Notes under the pieces: generated by a model
The model's database searches: none
What the model was told of the DNA's origin: nothing
Seen by the model: the letters and a program-made list of their open reading frames with translations, nothing else
From: JBIOJB01 sp044450465
Lineage (GTDB): Bacteria; Chloroflexota; Dormibacteria; Dormibacterales; Dormibacteraceae
Direction of reading: 5' to 3'
DNA length: 45,494 bases
NCBI GenBank assembly: GCA_044450465.1
Contig: JBIOJB010000007.1
Span: forward strand, 1 to 45,494
Shown here: piece by piece, positions 15,679 through 22,544 of the stretch
How positions within the stretch are numbered: the stretch's first letter is position 1
Layout of the letters: each line of letters starts with the position of its first letter
Position numbers and translations under genes: made by a program

Positions 15679-17940
15679 GTGCCTCAACACATCGGCCGGG
15701 CGTTGCGGCGGGTCGAAGATGAGCGCCTGATCACCGGCCGTGGCCGGTACGCCGCCGACGTCAAGGCCGACCGGGCCGTCCACCTGGCGTTCTGCCGTTC
15801 GCCCCTGCCGCACGCACGCGTGATCGGCATCGACACGTCGGCCGCCAGAGCCATGCCGGGCGTGATCGAGGTCTGGACCGCGCGAGACCTGCCCGAGACG
15901 TCAGGCGGCCTCAGCGATTTCGGACCGCCGGGAGTCGAAGGACCTGGCCGGCCAATCCTGAACCCCAACGAGGTGAACTACGCCGGCGAGGCCTACGCCG
16001 TGGTCGTGGCCGAAACCGCCTACCAGGCGCACGACGCCGCCCAGGTCGTGGTGCCGGACTTCGAGTCACTCCCTGGGGTGGGCGACGTCGCCACCGCCAC
16101 CAGACCTGACGCGCCCAAAGTCCACGCCGAGCTCAAGAGCAACGTCGCGCACACCCAGTCGACCGGTTACGGCGACATCAAGCGCGCATTTTCCGGAGAC
16201 ACCGTCACCGCCAGCATCCACCTCACGACCGCCCGCATCGCGGGTGCCGCCATGGAGCCCCGCGCCGTCACGGCCGTGCTGGACCCAGAGACGGGTGGTT
16301 TGAAGGTGTGGACCTCGACCCAGAGCGTCTTCGGCATCCGGAGTGCCATCACCTCCGCGCTCGGCCTGGACGATTCGAAGGTCCGGGTGATCGCGGAGGA
16401 CGTCGGCGGCGGATTCGGTGCGAAGGGAAGCCCGTTTCCGGAGGACGTGATCACGGCCCTTGTGGCCTGGCGGCTGAAGCGCCCGGCCCGTTGGGAGGCG
16501 ACGCGCAGCGAGGACCTGGCCACCACGGCCCAGGGACACGGTTCCATGATCGAGCTGGAGATTGTCTCCGACCGGGAGGGAAAGCTGCGCGGGCTGCGTG
16601 GAGTGATCCTCCACGACATCGGCGCGTACGCGGGGTCTGGCACCGGTCAGCCCGGAATCATCATCTCGCACATGATCTCGGCCTACGTCCTGCCCGCGAT
16701 GGAGATCGAGGCCAAGCTCGTGTTCACGAATGCAGCGCCGACAGGCTTCATCCGCGGCGGCGGTCGCCCGCTCGGAAACTACGGCATCGAGCGGGCGATG
16801 GACCAGCTCGCCCATGCCCTCGGCCTCGAGCCCGTCGAGCTACGGAGGCGCAATCTTGTTCAGCCCGCGCAGATGCCGTACACCACCGGGTTCCCCGCCG
16901 GGCATGGCGGCATGGTGTACGACAGCGGTGACTACCCACGCCTGCTGGAGCTGACCACGGCCGAGCTCGGTGGTCGCACCACCCGGCGCGTCCTCGACGA
17001 TGGGCGCCTGCTGGGAGTCGGCATCGTGTGCTGCGTCGAGTCGACAGGATTCGGCCGCGGCGAGCCGGCGAAGTTGCGGCTGGACAAGAACGGCACTGCC
17101 CACCTGTACCTGGGCTCCACCCCTCAGGGCCAGGGACACCAGACGATGGCTGCTCAGATCGCGGCCGAGCGCCTGGGCTGGCCGATCGATCGCATCACCG
17201 TGACAGTAGGAGACACGGCGCACGTGCCGTTCGCCTTCGTGACCGCGGGAAGCAGGAGCGCAATCCATGTGGGCAACGCGGCCGCGAAGGCTGCCACCTC
17301 GATGCGAAAGCGCGTGCTTCAACGGGCGGGCGAGGTGCTCGAGGCGGACGTCAGCGACCTCGTCCTCGACGACGGCGTGATCGAGGTTCGGGGCGCTCCG
17401 GCCAGGCGCATCCCGGCCACCGACGCGCTGCCAGAGGAGGGCCTTGAGGTGCTTGAGAGCTTTGACGCCAAGCAGCAGACATCCTTCGCCAGCGGGTGCC
17501 ATGCCGCTGTCGTCGCAATCGACCCTCAGACCGGCGAGGTCGAGGTGCTCCAGTACGTCATAGGTCACGACACAGGCAAGACCATCAACCCGCTGACGCT
17601 TGCGGGCCAGCTGAACGGCGGCTACGCACACGGCCTGGGATACGCGATGTACGAAGCCGCGGTCTACGATCCGGACGGCTCGTTTCGCAGCTCGACCTTC
17701 CTCGACTACTCGATCGTGAGCGCGGCGGAGGTTCGGACCGAGCCGCGTCTGCTGCATCTCGAGACCTTCACCGACGCCAACCCGGAGGGGTTCAAGGGGG
17801 CCGGGGAGAGCGGCACGATTCCGGTGCCGGCGGCCATTTCCAGCGCCATCGAGGATGCTCTGCGCAACCGCAAGCCCAACGCCGTGATCGATCACCTGCC
17901 CGTGACGCCAGATCAAATCGTCGACATCCTGAACAGCTGA
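15679..17940 (+). CDS. Xanthine dehydrogenase-family molybdenum hydroxylase, large (Mo-binding) subunit
   Basis: This protein of about 753 residues is the molybdopterin-binding subunit of a hydroxylase in the XDH/aldehyde oxidase/CO dehydrogenase family. It shows the N-terminal IGRALRRVEDERLITGRGRY, the cofactor motif EDVGGGFGAKG, the substrate-loop equivalent GFIRGGGRPLGNYGIERAMD, TPQGQGHQT and the catalytic glutamate in GAGESGTIPVP. The CO-dehydrogenase AYxCSFR loop is absent, so CO oxidation is unlikely. No FAD or 2Fe-2S subunit gene adjoins it, which is unusual because these enzymes are normally three-gene units. The start is probably GTG 15679; GTG 15640 is also possible. The longer reading crosses tRNA-Val. 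Confidence 0.88.
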   Translation: MPQHIGRALRRVEDERLITGRGRYAADVKADRAVHLAFCRSPLPHARVIGIDTSAARAMPGVIEVWTARDLPETSGGLSDFGPPGVEGPGRPILNPNEVNYAGEAYAVVVAETAYQAHDAAQVVVPDFESLPGVGDVATATRPDAPKVHAELKSNVAHTQSTGYGDIKRAFSGDTVTASIHLTTARIAGAAMEPRAVTAVLDPETGGLKVWTSTQSVFGIRSAITSALGLDDSKVRVIAEDVGGGFGAKGSPFPEDVITALVAWRLKRPARWEATRSEDLATTAQGHGSMIELEIVSDREGKLRGLRGVILHDIGAYAGSGTGQPGIIISHMISAYVLPAMEIEAKLVFTNAAPTGFIRGGGRPLGNYGIERAMDQLAHALGLEPVELRRRNLVQPAQMPYTTGFPAGHGGMVYDSGDYPRLLELTTAELGGRTTRRVLDDGRLLGVGIVCCVESTGFGRGEPAKLRLDKNGTAHLYLGSTPQGQGHQTMAAQIAAERLGWPIDRITVTVGDTAHVPFAFVTAGSRSAIHVGNAAAKAATSMRKRVLQRAGEVLEADVSDLVLDDGVIEVRGAPARRIPATDALPEEGLEVLESFDAKQQTSFASGCHAAVVAIDPQTGEVEVLQYVIGHDTGKTINPLTLAGQLNGGYAHGLGYAMYEAAVYDPDGSFRSSTFLDYSIVSAAEVRTEPRLLHLETFTDANPEGFKGAGESGTIPVPAAISSAIEDALRNRKPNAVIDHLPVTPDQIVDILNS

Positions 17941-17958
17941 TGCCCGCAAGGACCGAAG

Positions 17959-19191
17959 CTGGCGACTGACCCGCGCGCCACCACTCCTCCCGTCAACGCG
18001 GGTGGAGTCAACTGGCGCCGCAACCTGGCGGCGCTGTGGTTCGCAGAGTTCACGGCGATCTTCGGGTTCAGCTTCGCGTTTCCATTCCTTTCGATCTTCA
18101 TCTCGCAGGACCTTGGCGTCCACGCCGGCCGAGACCTCGACCTCTGGACGGCGGCGGCGGGTAGCGCATCGGGTCTTTCGATGGCCATCGCGAGCCCCAT
18201 CTGGGGCGTCCTGGGCGATCGCCTCGGGCGCAAGCCGATGCTCGTCCGGTCGATGATCGGCGGAGCCCTCACCGTCGGCTTGATCTTCTTCGCGCAGACG
18301 CCGGTGCAGCTGCTCGTGCTGCGCTTCCTGCAAGGAGCGACGAGCGGAACCGTCGCCGCGGCGACCTCGCTCGTGGCGGCGGAGACGCCGCGCAACCGCG
18401 TCGGGTGGGCCCTGGGCGTGGTCACCTCGGCGGTCGCGCTCGGGGGAGCGATCGGTCCGGTCGTCGGCGGACTCGCCGGTGCGCTGTTCGGATTGAGGGT
18501 CGTTTTCCTGGGCGGCGGCGTCCTCCTGATGCTGGCGCTCATCCCGGTCCTCGTGATCGTGCGCGAGAGCCCGGTGGTGCGTCGCGCCGGCACCGGCCGC
18601 CGCGCCCTCGCGGTCATCAACGAGCGGCCCGGCTTGAAGCGAACGCTCGTCGTGCTGGTCGGCGCCCAGGGCCTGATCAGCGTGACCAACTCCGCGACCC
18701 AGCAGCTCGTGGTGCTGCGGCTCCTCGAGATGACGACCACGGGAGTGGCCGCCATCACCGGTGTCGGCTTCGGCCTCGCCGGCCTGGCGAGCAGCGGCTC
18801 GGCCGTCTTCTACACATCGTTGACACGCCGCATTGGTTACGTGAAGACGACGGCGGCCGCGGCCGTGCTCGTCAGCGTGGCGGTCGCGCTGATCGGATTG
18901 GCGCCCTGGGTGGCTCTGGTGGTCGCCGCCATCGGCCTTAGCGGTCTCTTCAGCGGTGTGGTGATTCCGGCCACCGCCAGCATGATCGGGCTGGAGACGC
19001 CGCGCGAGAGCCAGAGCACCGTTTTCGGCTTCAACGCCAGCTCGATGGCGTTCGGCTTCTTCCTCGGTCCCTTGATCGGGGGATCGGTCGCCGCCACGGC
19101 CGGCGTTCCCGTGGCCCTGATCGTGATCGCCGCGCTGGCCGTGGTGCTCGCCGTGGTCCTGGCGACGGGGGCGCGGGAGCCGGCCCGCTGA
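17959..19191 (+). CDS. MFS transporter with apparent CTG start
   Basis: This 12-helix major facilitator transporter of about 410 residues has the loop 2-3 signature GVLGDRLGRKPMLVRSM and alternating hydrophobic helices throughout (LALGGAIGPVVGGLAG-type helix 5, VLVVLVGAQGL, ALVVAAIGLSGLFSGVV). The first ATG in frame (18181) would delete helix 1 and most of helix 2. Upstream, in frame after the stop of the previous gene at 17938-17940, there is no ATG, GTG or TTG. CTG 17959 has AAGGA seven bases ahead and gives a normal N-terminus (NWRRNLAALWFAEFTAIFGF as helix 1). An indel joining ATG 17940 to this frame is an alternative. The substrate is unknown. Confidence 0.8.
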   Translation: MATDPRATTPPVNAGGVNWRRNLAALWFAEFTAIFGFSFAFPFLSIFISQDLGVHAGRDLDLWTAAAGSASGLSMAIASPIWGVLGDRLGRKPMLVRSMIGGALTVGLIFFAQTPVQLLVLRFLQGATSGTVAAATSLVAAETPRNRVGWALGVVTSAVALGGAIGPVVGGLAGALFGLRVVFLGGGVLLMLALIPVLVIVRESPVVRRAGTGRRALAVINERPGLKRTLVVLVGAQGLISVTNSATQQLVVLRLLEMTTTGVAAITGVGFGLAGLASSGSAVFYTSLTRRIGYVKTTAAAAVLVSVAVALIGLAPWVALVVAAIGLSGLFSGVVIPATASMIGLETPRESQSTVFGFNASSMAFGFFLGPLIGGSVAATAGVPVALIVIAALAVVLAVVLATGAREPAR

Positions 19192-19248
19192 CCCGCCGCC
19201 GGGGGCTTCAAATGCGAGGGGCTCGCGATCTTCTTTAATGTGGCGCCG

Positions 19249-19854
19249 ATGGGGCGTTGCCTAGTGATGGCGATGGTGGCTGTTGCGGTTGCAGGCTGCG
19301 GCGACACCGGCCTGGCTAACGGGGCTCAGACCTCGTCCGCCCCGGGCTGCGACAATGACATCGTCACCTGCATGGAAAACCGCACCACGCCTCCACCTAC
19401 AGTCATCGACTCGACCAAGAAATACTCGGCCACCGTGCACACGAGCCGCGGCGATTTCGTGATCTCGTTCGTCGACCCGGCCGTCGCGCCCCAGACGGTC
19501 AACAACTTCGTCTACCTGGCGCAGAACCACTTCTACGACGGGCTGACCTTTCATCGGGTCGTCCCGGGATTCGTCGTGCAGGGCGGCGATCCTTCCGGGG
19601 ACGGCACGGGCGGCCCGGCCTACAAGCTCCCCAACGAGACCAACCCATCCACCTGGTCCCGAGGCACAGTTGGGATGGCATCGAGCGCGGCGGGCGTGAG
19701 CGGGTCGCAGTTCTTCATCACGACGGGCGACGCGCCATTTCTCGCCACGAGCGGTGTCTACAACCATTTCGGCCAGATCAGCTCAGGGATGGACGTGGTG
19801 GACAAGATCCAGGTCGGCGATAGGATGAGCTCGATCGACATCACGGCCTCGTGA
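19249..19854 (+). CDS. Cyclophilin-type peptidyl-prolyl isomerase lipoprotein
   Basis: This exported cyclophilin of about 201 residues has a signal peptide ending in lipobox AVAG-Cys, a Thr/Pro-rich spacer, then the isomerase domain from about residue 55. Visible cyclophilin motifs are VNNFVYLAQNHFYDGLTFHR (residues lining the active site, with the conserved FHR arginine), GFVVQGGDP, SQFFITTG and NHFGQISSGMDVVDKI. ATG 19249 is chosen because a -10-like TTTAAT at 19234-19239 ends nine bases before it, consistent with a leaderless start; GTG 19240 is also in frame. The next gene overlaps by 4 bases. Confidence 0.92.
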   Translation: MGRCLVMAMVAVAVAGCGDTGLANGAQTSSAPGCDNDIVTCMENRTTPPPTVIDSTKKYSATVHTSRGDFVISFVDPAVAPQTVNNFVYLAQNHFYDGLTFHRVVPGFVVQGGDPSGDGTGGPAYKLPNETNPSTWSRGTVGMASSAAGVSGSQFFITTGDAPFLATSGVYNHFGQISSGMDVVDKIQVGDRMSSIDITAS

Positions 19855-20471
19855 GGGCGGCGGCTCTCAGCATCCTGGCCGTGGCCGCCCTCGCCTCAGC
19901 GGCGTGCGGCTATTCGGACCCCTATGCCGGCGGCAGCTCGGTCGCCAACGAAAGCCCCGGTCCGGTGGCTTCACCGTCCGTGAGCCCGGGCGCCGACGAC
20001 TTTAACGCGGGCGCCGGCCTTCCGGTGATCACCTACCCGGACGGTCTCAAGATCATCGACCTCACGGCCGGTGCGGGCGAGATCGCCAAGACTGGCGAGA
20101 ACGTGACCATGCAGTACACCGGCTGGTTCACGAGCGGCGCGGTGTTCGACACCAGCCGCCAGGCCGGGCGCACGCCGTTCACGATCACACTCGGCCAGGG
20201 TCAGGTCATCCCCGGCTGGGATGAGGGCATTCCGGGGATGAAGGTCGGCGGCAAGCGGAAGCTGATCATCCCTCCCGCGCTAGCCTACGGCGCCGCGGGG
20301 CAGACCGATCAGACCACAGGGGCTGTGATCATCCCGCCCAACGCGACCTTGATCTTCGAGGTCGAGCTGACCACCGTGGCTCCAGGGCCGACGCCGTCGC
20401 CAACTCCCAGCCCGTCGCCGAGTCCTTCGCCCTCGCCCAGCCCCTCGCCGTCGCCGAGCAAGTCTCCCTAG
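19851..20471 (+). CDS. FKBP-type peptidyl-prolyl isomerase lipoprotein with Pro-Ser tail
   Basis: This 206-residue lipoprotein starts at GTG 19851, overlapping the cyclophilin stop by 4 bases. Its signal peptide ends in ASAA-Cys. The FKBP domain (about 60-178) shows MQYTGWFTSGAVFDTS, PFTITLGQGQVIPGWDEGI, MKVGGKRKLIIPPALAYG and ATLIFEVEL, with all the hydrophobic pocket positions apparently kept. It ends in a (Ser-Pro)n low-complexity tail, which could span the cell wall or act as a flexible tether. Together with its neighbour it makes a two-gene extracytoplasmic protein-folding unit. Confidence 0.93.
   Translation: MRAAALSILAVAALASAACGYSDPYAGGSSVANESPGPVASPSVSPGADDFNAGAGLPVITYPDGLKIIDLTAGAGEIAKTGENVTMQYTGWFTSGAVFDTSRQAGRTPFTITLGQGQVIPGWDEGIPGMKVGGKRKLIIPPALAYGAAGQTDQTTGAVIIPPNATLIFEVELTTVAPGPTPSPTPSPSPSPSPSPSPSPSPSKSP
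20388..20468 (+). repeat. Pro-Ser codon repeat
   Basis: This imperfect short tandem repeat (CCG/CCC/CCT alternating with TCG/AGC/AGT codons) encodes the (PS)n tail of the FKBP lipoprotein. Third codon positions vary, which suggests selection on the protein rather than recent slippage. Confidence 0.85.
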
Positions 20472-20538
20472 ACGAGTCAGCTCTAAACCGCGATACCGAT
20501 GTGCGCAAGAGGGTCCGCTCCTCGAGCGCTTCGCGGGC

Positions 20539-21165
20539 TCAGCGAAAGGCCGTGATCCCCAGGTAAAGGATCCCGAACAGGAAGAGCCACACGACGTCGA
20601 CGAAGTGCCAGTAGAGGGTGACCGCCGCCACACCCACGTGGTGCTTGGACCCAAACTGGCCGCGAGCTGCCCGATACAGGATCAGTGACAGCAGCACCAG
20701 GCCGCCCAGCACGTGGAGCCCGTGGAAGCCGGTCATCGCGAAGAAGGCGCTCGAGAAGTTGTTTGCCGTAAGGGTCATGCCGCGGCCGAAAGCCGTGATG
20801 AACTCATACGCCTGAAAGCCTTCGAATCCAGCTCCCAGGATGATCGTCGCCACCTGGAGGACGAAGAAGCGGCGCCGGTTGTCCTGGGCGATCGCGTCCG
20901 AAGCGAAGTGGCAGGTCACACCGCTCGACAGCAGAAGAAACGTGTTGACGAGCGGTATCGGCCACCAGTTGACGTAGAACTCGGACGTTGTGGTCGGCGG
21001 CGGCGGCGGCCACACGATGTGCGAGCCGAAAAGATAGAAGTAGACGGCGAAGAGGCTCCCGAAGAACATCACCTCGGAGGCGAGGAAGATGTACATCCCC
21101 ATCATCCCCGGCTTGATCGCCGGGTATTGGGGCGTGCGCTCGGGGCGCATCGTGGCTACCGCCAT
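20539..21165 (-). CDS. ctaE: Cytochrome c oxidase subunit III
   Basis: This 208-residue subunit III of an aa3-type heme-copper oxidase has five membrane helices (MYIFLASEVMFFGSLFAVYF, PLVNTFLLLSSGVTCHFA, a VATIILGAGFEGFQAYEF helix, AFFAMTGFHGLHVLGGLVLL and TLYWHFVDVVWLFLFGILYL). The conserved Glu of ASEVMFF, the GFHGLHV motif and the WHFVDVVW signature are present. Five helices instead of seven is normal for many Gram-positive-type oxidases. The start ATG 21165 overlaps the stop of the zinc-ribbon gene (ATGA); the longer reading to 21237 is rejected. It is transcribed away from ctaC-ctaD. Confidence 0.95.
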   Translation of the reverse strand: MAVATMRPERTPQYPAIKPGMMGMYIFLASEVMFFGSLFAVYFYLFGSHIVWPPPPPTTTSEFYVNWWPIPLVNTFLLLSSGVTCHFASDAIAQDNRRRFFVLQVATIILGAGFEGFQAYEFITAFGRGMTLTANNFSSAFFAMTGFHGLHVLGGLVLLSLILYRAARGQFGSKHHVGVAAVTLYWHFVDVVWLFLFGILYLGITAFR

Positions 21166-21656
21166 CAGTGGTGAACCTCTCCCTGCGGCTTTGCCACGTC
21201 GCTGGGAAACATGTGAACGTCCTCGACCAGCACCCAACCCACGACGCCGGTCAGGAAGATGACCCCTCCGATCACGGCCATCACGATGCGAGCCACCGGC
21301 GTGAAGGGGATCGCGGCGAGTCCCAGGAACAGCATTCCGAAGCAGATGATGAACGGCCAGTTGCTGCTCGGGAAGAGGTGGATGCCGAGCTCATGAGCCC
21401 GCGCTTCGTAGTCGACCGTGTTGTCGTCGTGCAGCGGCAGCTCGAGATCGAATCGAGAAGCGGTGCGCCGGGCCGGATCCGGCACCTGCCAGGCCTTGAA
21501 CGCCGCCGATGCCATCTCGCTCGAGGGCCACATCTTGTAGCCGCAGTTGCGGCAGTGGTCGATGAACCGGGCGGTCGTGAGCCCGCAGCGCGGGCAGGCG
21601 ACGGCCAGCTCGGGGTTCGACAGGTCGACGTATCTAGGCTTGCTGGCTACCGCCAC
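21165..21656 (-). CDS. Zinc-ribbon, two-TM protein, candidate cytochrome c oxidase subunit IV
   Basis: This 163-residue protein starts at GTG 21656. An N-terminal zinc ribbon has Cys21-x2-Cys24 and Cys35-x2-Cys38 (ACPRCG, CRNCGYK). A linker follows, and then two membrane helices at about 100-119 (WPFIICFGMLFLGLAAIPF) and 122-146 (ARIVMAVIGGVIFLTGVVGWVLVE). The paired helices next to ctaE resemble actinobacterial oxidase subunit IV (CtaF-like), but the cysteine ribbon is an extra I do not know from that family. Translation is coupled to ctaE (ATGA overlap). A role in oxidase assembly or as an accessory subunit is inferred from context. Confidence 0.7.
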   Translation of the reverse strand: MAVASKPRYVDLSNPELAVACPRCGLTTARFIDHCRNCGYKMWPSSEMASAAFKAWQVPDPARRTASRFDLELPLHDDNTVDYEARAHELGIHLFPSSNWPFIICFGMLFLGLAAIPFTPVARIVMAVIGGVIFLTGVVGWVLVEDVHMFPSDVAKPQGEVHH

Positions 21657-21668
21657 GGTCGGTTTCGG

Positions 21669-21674
21669 ATTCTA
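21669..21674 (-). promoter_or_regulatory. Candidate -10 (TAGAAT) for the ctaE arm
   Basis: TAGAAT on the minus strand ends 12 bases before GTG 21656, so transcription would begin about six bases upstream of the start codon. No clear -35 was found. Confidence 0.4.
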
Positions 21675-21729
21675 TCCGGTCGCCTCTACGCCCCGCCGAG
21701 CTCAGGCCGGGCGGGACGCCTGCCGCCGA

Positions 21730-21735
21730 TATACT
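21730..21735 (+). promoter_or_regulatory. Candidate -10 (TATACT) for ctaC
   Basis: A near-consensus TATACT ends eight bases before GTG 21744. The expected transcription start falls one or two bases before the start codon, implying a leaderless message. No convincing -35 is seen. Confidence 0.5.
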
Positions 21736-21743
21736 TGTGCACC

Positions 21744-22523
21744 GTGACCGGAAGGTGGCGCGGCCCTCTCATCGTGCTCGGCCTGGTCGCAAGTGCCCTG
21801 GTGCTCACCTCGTGCGACGCACCCGGCGGGCTGTCGCTGATCTTCCCCACACCCGTTTCGCCCAACGGGCAGGACATCTACAACACCTACATCGGGATCT
21901 CGATCCCGGCCATCGTTGTGTTCGTCGGCACGGAAGCGGCCATCCTGTGGGTCGTCCTCCGCTACCGGCGCTCGCGGCAGCCGGCCGGGTACAAGCCGCC
22001 ACAGATCCACGGCAACAACGCGCTCGAGGTTGGCTGGACGCTCGCCCCGCTCGCGGTGGTGCTCGCGATCTCGGTCTACAGCTTCGCCGAGCTTCAGAAG
22101 GATTTCCAGCCGATCAACAACCAGGATATGACGGTGCTCGTCACCGCTCACCAGTTCGGCTGGAACTATGACTACGGAAACGGCGTTGTGGTCCATCAGG
22201 AAGGCACTCTTGCCGGTGACGTGACCCCATTTGTCGTGCCGACCAACACCCTGGTGAAGCTCGTGTTCCGCGGCACCGATGTCATCCACTCGTGGTGGGT
22301 GCCGGCCATCTCAGGCAAGACGGACGCGGTGCCGGGCTATGACAACTATTCTTGGCTCAAGATCAGTCAGGCGGGCAAATGGCGAGGTGAGTGCACCGAG
22401 CTCTGCGGCGTCGGGCACGCGACGATGCAGATCATCGTGCAGGCGATGGACAAACAGGCCTATCGCGAGTGGATGTACGCGCAGCTCACGGCGGTGAGCT
22501 TGTCCGCGTCCCCCTCACCTTAG
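21744..22523 (+). CDS. ctaC: Cytochrome c oxidase subunit II (CuA)
   Basis: This 259-residue subunit II is made as a lipoprotein (signal peptide, lipobox LTS-Cys24). Two membrane helices (about 50-73 and 97-116) are followed by a periplasmic cupredoxin domain. The dinuclear CuA ligands are all present: His182 (DVIHSWW), Cys217 and Cys221 (CTELCGVGH), His225 and Met228, plus the aromatic QFGWNYDY stretch that passes electrons. The start GTG 21744 is set by the signal peptide and the adjacent -10 box. The in-frame upstream extension lies antisense to the zinc-ribbon gene and is rejected. It is followed 21 bases later by ctaD. Confidence 0.96.
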   Translation: MTGRWRGPLIVLGLVASALVLTSCDAPGGLSLIFPTPVSPNGQDIYNTYIGISIPAIVVFVGTEAAILWVVLRYRRSRQPAGYKPPQIHGNNALEVGWTLAPLAVVLAISVYSFAELQKDFQPINNQDMTVLVTAHQFGWNYDYGNGVVVHQEGTLAGDVTPFVVPTNTLVKLVFRGTDVIHSWWVPAISGKTDAVPGYDNYSWLKISQAGKWRGECTELCGVGHATMQIIVQAMDKQAYREWMYAQLTAVSLSASPSP

Positions 22524-22544
22524 TGCGCACTAGGATTTAGAAAA

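Noticed and set aside
15679..17940. Carbon monoxide dehydrogenase (CoxL) call
   Set aside because: The AYxCSFR active-site loop of form I CoxL is absent and no coxS/coxM genes adjoin.
16840..18333. 497-codon minus-strand ORF opposite the hydroxylase and transporter
   Set aside because: Antisense shadow spanning two real genes; no recognisable motifs.
20388..20468. CRISPR-like or satellite array
   Set aside because: It is coding (Pro-Ser)n repeat in frame with the FKBP lipoprotein; no spacers.
21168..21743. In-frame N-terminal extension of ctaC by 192 codons
   Set aside because: It is antisense to the zinc-ribbon gene, lacks homology, and the signal peptide/lipobox and -10 box set the start at 21744.
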